From Piscinibacter sp. XHJ-5 (GTDB lineage: Bacteria > Pseudomonadota > Gammaproteobacteria > Burkholderiales > Burkholderiaceae_C): 64,000 bases of DNA. Every line of letters starts with the position of its first letter. The first letter of the stretch is position 1. The DNA lies in NCBI RefSeq assembly GCF_029855045.1, contig NZ_CP123228.1, positions 1,116,001 to 1,180,000 of the forward strand, given 5' to 3'. The notes below the pieces were generated by a model. That model had not been told where the DNA came from. It did no database searches and saw nothing but the letters and a program-made list of their open reading frames with translations. A program made the position numbers and the translations under genes. Positions 61,640-64,000 of this stretch are shown piece by piece.

Positions 61640-62807
61640 CCTGTCCCAGTGGCTGCAGACGCTGTCGCCGGAGTTCGGCTTCTTCCGCGTCTTCCAGTAC
61701 ATCACCTTCCGCGCCGTGATGGCGGCCCTGACCGCGCTGCTCATCGGTCTTGCGTTCGGCCCGTGGGTGATCCGCCGCCTGGCCGAGCTGAAGATCGGCC
61801 AGCCGATCCGGGAGTACGGCGTGAAGGAGCACGTCGCCAAGAGCGGCACGCCGACGATGGGCGGCGTGCTCATCCTCATCGGCATCGGCGTGTCCACGCT
61901 GCTGTGGTTCGACTGGAGCAACCGCTTCGTCTGGATCGTGATGGTGGTGACGATCGGCTTCGGCGCCATCGGCTGGGTGGACGACTGGCGCAAGGTGGTG
62001 CAGAAGAACCCCGAGGGCATGAGCTCGCGCGAGAAGTACTTCTGGCAGTCGATGATCGGCCTGGTCGCCGCGCTGTACCTGGCGTTCAGCGTTTCGGAAA
62101 CCTCGAACCTGCGCGTGCTGGAGCTCTTCATCCGTTGGGTGCAGAGCGGCTTCTCGAACGACCTGCCGCCCAAGGCCGACCTGATGGTCCCCTTCGTCAA
62201 GACGATCAGCTACCCGCTGGGCGTGTTCGGCTTCATCATCCTGACCTACTTCGTCATCGTCGGGGCGAGCAACGCGGTGAACCTCACCGACGGCCTCGAC
62301 GGCCTGGCGATCATGCCGGTGGTGATGGTCGGCTCGGCGCTGGGTGTCTTCGCCTACGTGACGGGCAGCTCGGTGTACAGCCGCTATCTGCTGTTCCCCT
62401 ACATCCCCGGTGCCGGCGAGCTGCTGATCTTCTGCGCGGCGATGGCGGGCGCCGGGCTGGCGTTCCTGTGGTTCAACACCCACCCGGCGCAGGTCTTCAT
62501 GGGCGACGTGGGCGCGCTGTCGCTGGGTGGCGCGTTGGGCACCATCGCCGTCATCACCCGGCAGGAGATCGTGCTCGGGATCATGGGCGGCGTGTTCGTC
62601 CTCGAGGCGCTGTCGGTGATGGTGCAGGTCTCCTGGTTCAAGTTCACCAAGAAGCGCTACGGCACGGGCCGCCGCATTCTCAAGATGGCGCCGCTGCACC
62701 ACCACTTCGAGAAGTCGGGGTGGAAGGAGACGCAGGTGGTGGTGCGCTTCTGGATCATCACGATGCTGTTGTGCCTCGTGGGACTGGCGAGTCTGAAGTT
62801 GCGATGA
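61629..62807 (+). CDS. mraY: Phospho-MurNAc-pentapeptide translocase
   Basis: A 392-residue membrane enzyme with about ten helices. Motifs: [49 protein letters not shown] and the [11 protein letters not shown] loop. It links phospho-MurNAc-pentapeptide to undecaprenyl phosphate to make lipid I. Starts within murF by 11 bases; stop overlaps murD (ATGA). Confidence 0.96.
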   Translation: MLLSLSQWLQTLSPEFGFFRVFQYITFRAVMAALTALLIGLAFGPWVIRRLAELKIGQPIREYGVKEHVAKSGTPTMGGVLILIGIGVSTLLWFDWSNRFVWIVMVVTIGFGAIGWVDDWRKVVQKNPEGMSSREKYFWQSMIGLVAALYLAFSVSETSNLRVLELFIRWVQSGFSNDLPPKADLMVPFVKTISYPLGVFGFIILTYFVIVGASNAVNLTDGLDGLAIMPVVMVGSALGVFAYVTGSSVYSRYLLFPYIPGAGELLIFCAAMAGAGLAFLWFNTHPAQVFMGDVGALSLGGALGTIAVITRQEIVLGIMGGVFVLEALSVMVQVSWFKFTKKRYGTGRRILKMAPLHHHFEKSGWKETQVVVRFWIITMLLCLVGLASLKLR

Positions 62808-64000
62808 ATCACCTGAAGGACATCACGGTGCTGGTGCTCGGGCTCGGGGAGTCCGGGCTGGCGATGGCGCGCTGGAGCGGGCGCTGCGGCGCGGCCGTGC
62901 GCGTGTGGGACTCGCGCCAGGCGCCGCCGAATGCGGCCGCGCTCGCCGAGCACCTGCCGCAGGCCCAGCTGTTCACGGGCGAGCTGCACGACGACGCCTT
63001 CGACGGCGTGCGCCTGGTGCTGAAGAGCCCGGGCCTCGCGCCCACCGATGCACGCATCGCGGCGGCCTTGTCCCGCGCCGCCGATCGCGGCGTGCTGGTG
63101 CAAGGCGAGCTCGAGCTGTTCGCGCGCGCGCTGGCCGACCTGAAGGAAGAGCGAGGCTACGCGCCCCAGGTCGTCGCCATCACCGGCACGAACGGCAAGA
63201 CGACGACCACCGCGATGGCAGCGATGCTGATCGAGCGCACGGGCCGGCGTGTCGCCATGGCCGGCAACATCGGCCCGACGATGCTGCAGACGCTCGCCGA
63301 TGCGCTCGATCGCGAGCCGATGCCGGCGCCAGTCGTGGTGGCGACCGTGGAAGCACCGGTGGTGCCCCAGGCGGTGCAGGACGCCGTGCAGGAGGCGGCC
63401 AACGACGACCTCGGCCCGCCCATGGTGGACGAAGCCCCGCCCGCGTCGCAGCCGCTGGACGATGACTTCGTGCCGGTTCCCGTCGTGCCGCCGCCCCCCG
63501 CGGCGCCGGTGTTCGAGTACCTTCCCGAGGTGTGGGTGCTGGAGCTGTCCAGCTTCCAGCTCGACGAGGCCAAGGGCTTCGAGCCGGATGCGGCGACGGT
63601 GCTCAACATCACCCAGGACCACCTCGACTGGCATGGATCGATGCCGGCCTATGTCGCGGCGAAGGCGCGTGTCTTCGGCAGGAACGCGGTGATGGTCATC
63701 AACCGCGACGATCCGCAGGTCGAGAAGCTGATCCCCGAGCCCCCCGCGCCTGCGGCAAAGGGCAAGTCGCGTGCGCCCAGGCCCGTCGAGCGCACCGTCG
63801 TCCGCTTCGGCCTCGACTCGCCGCGGCGTCCGGGCGACTACGGGCTTGTCGTCGAGAACGGCATGGCATGGCTGGTGCGGGCCATGGAGGCCGACGAGAC
63901 GCTCAAGCGCGGCAAGCGCGCCGCCGCTGAAGACGACGAGGAGCTGCACATCCAGCGCCTGATGCCGGCCGACGCGCTGCGCGTGCGTGGCCGCCACAAC
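62804..64000 (+). CDS. murD: UDP-MurNAc-L-Ala:D-Glu ligase, N-terminal 399 residues (3' end outside window)
   Basis: The first 399 residues of Mur[16 protein letters not shown] starts the UMP-binding domain, [13 protein letters not shown] (126-138) is the ATP loop, [15 protein letters not shown] follows and [19 protein letters not shown] leads to [11 protein letters not shown]. Between residues about 168 and 238 is a Pro/Val/acidic insert not present in E. coli MurD, and further inserts appear near 309-330 and 361-383, the second rich in Lys/Glu/Asp. The gene runs out of the window. Confidence 0.93.
   Translation, partial: MNHLKDITVLVLGLGESGLAMARWSGRCGAAVRVWDSRQAPPNAAALAEHLPQAQLFTGELHDDAFDGVRLVLKSPGLAPTDARIAAALSRAADRGVLVQGELELFARALADLKEERGYAPQVVAITGTNGKTTTTAMAAMLIERTGRRVAMAGNIGPTMLQTLADALDREPMPAPVVVATVEAPVVPQAVQDAVQEAANDDLGPPMVDEAPPASQPLDDDFVPVPVVPPPPAAPVFEYLPEVWVLELSSFQLDEAKGFEPDAATVLNITQDHLDWHGSMPAYVAAKARVFGRNAVMVINRDDPQVEKLIPEPPAPAAKGKSRAPRPVERTVVRFGLDSPRRPGDYGLVVENGMAWLVRAMEADETLKRGKRAAAEDDEELHIQRLMPADALRVRGRHN

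Overview
The window is GC-rich chromosomal DNA from a betaproteobacterium. It most likely belongs to the Burkholderiales, near the Rubrivivax, Leptothrix and Piscinibacter group. This is inferred from the dcw cluster order (mraZ-rsmH-ftsL-ftsI-murE-murF-mraY-murD), the long-insert MurD, the MraZ sequence and the overall codon use. No insertion sequence, prophage, CRISPR array or tRNA gene was found. About 75 genes fill almost all of the sequence, many joined by ATGA-type start/stop overlaps.

Layout. 1-6 kb: tail of an enoyl-CoA hydratase gene, an SGNH esterase, an SDR dehydrogenase, a phosphoribosyltransferase, a YciA-like thioesterase, an ATM1-type ABC exporter and a HypT-like LysR regulator. 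6-11.7 kb: aspartate ammonia-lyase followed by two acidic-amino-acid binding proteins and a GltJKL-type importer, a coherent aspartate/glutamate uptake and use block. 11.7-22 kb: mixed housekeeping, including pyrC, a NYN protein, the RNase P RNA gene (rnpB), a Bcr/CflA exporter, a membrane-anchored alpha carbonic anhydrase, NnrU, a PEP-CTERM esterase and a class IV aminotransferase. 22-34 kb: a signalling region with a hybrid histidine kinase, a cyclic-di-GMP-I riboswitch in front of a small gene and a PilZ gene, a CHASE-PAS-GAF-GGDEF-EAL protein, and a GRDP-like protein ending in nine 12-residue Trp-Cys repeats, followed by an EntS-like exporter. 34-44.4 kb: an OmpR/EnvZ-type pair, an intradiol-dioxygenase-like lipoprotein, murQ, a flippase-like protein, a Ser/Thr-rich secreted protein, an L,D-transpeptidase, a GH19 hydrolase and a RES-Xre toxin-antitoxin pair.

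44.4-54.5 kb is an iron region. Ten genes run in one direction with almost no spacing: fur-tonB-exbB-exbD-hemP-PepSY protein-DUF2271-DUF4198-apbE-flavoreductase. They converge on a PiuC-type dioxygenase and a TonB-dependent siderophore receptor. Fur-box-like sequences lie upstream of fur and of the receptor. The DUF2271 protein carries an ApbE flavinylation motif, so the set looks like a siderophore uptake system coupled to a periplasmic flavin-based ferric reductase.

54.5-64 kb starts with a LexA-type box and a sigma70-like promoter driving a 27-codon ORF and a 72-codon ORF. The cell-wall and division operon follows, with its own promoter and MraZ-type repeats, and runs off the window inside murD.

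The most unusual items are the Trp-Cys repeat protein, the cyclic-di-GMP riboswitch placed before a PilZ gene, the fur-to-flavoreductase operon with its FMN-carrier motif, and the SOS-box-controlled small ORFs beside the dcw cluster. All calls come from reading the sequence; no database search was run.
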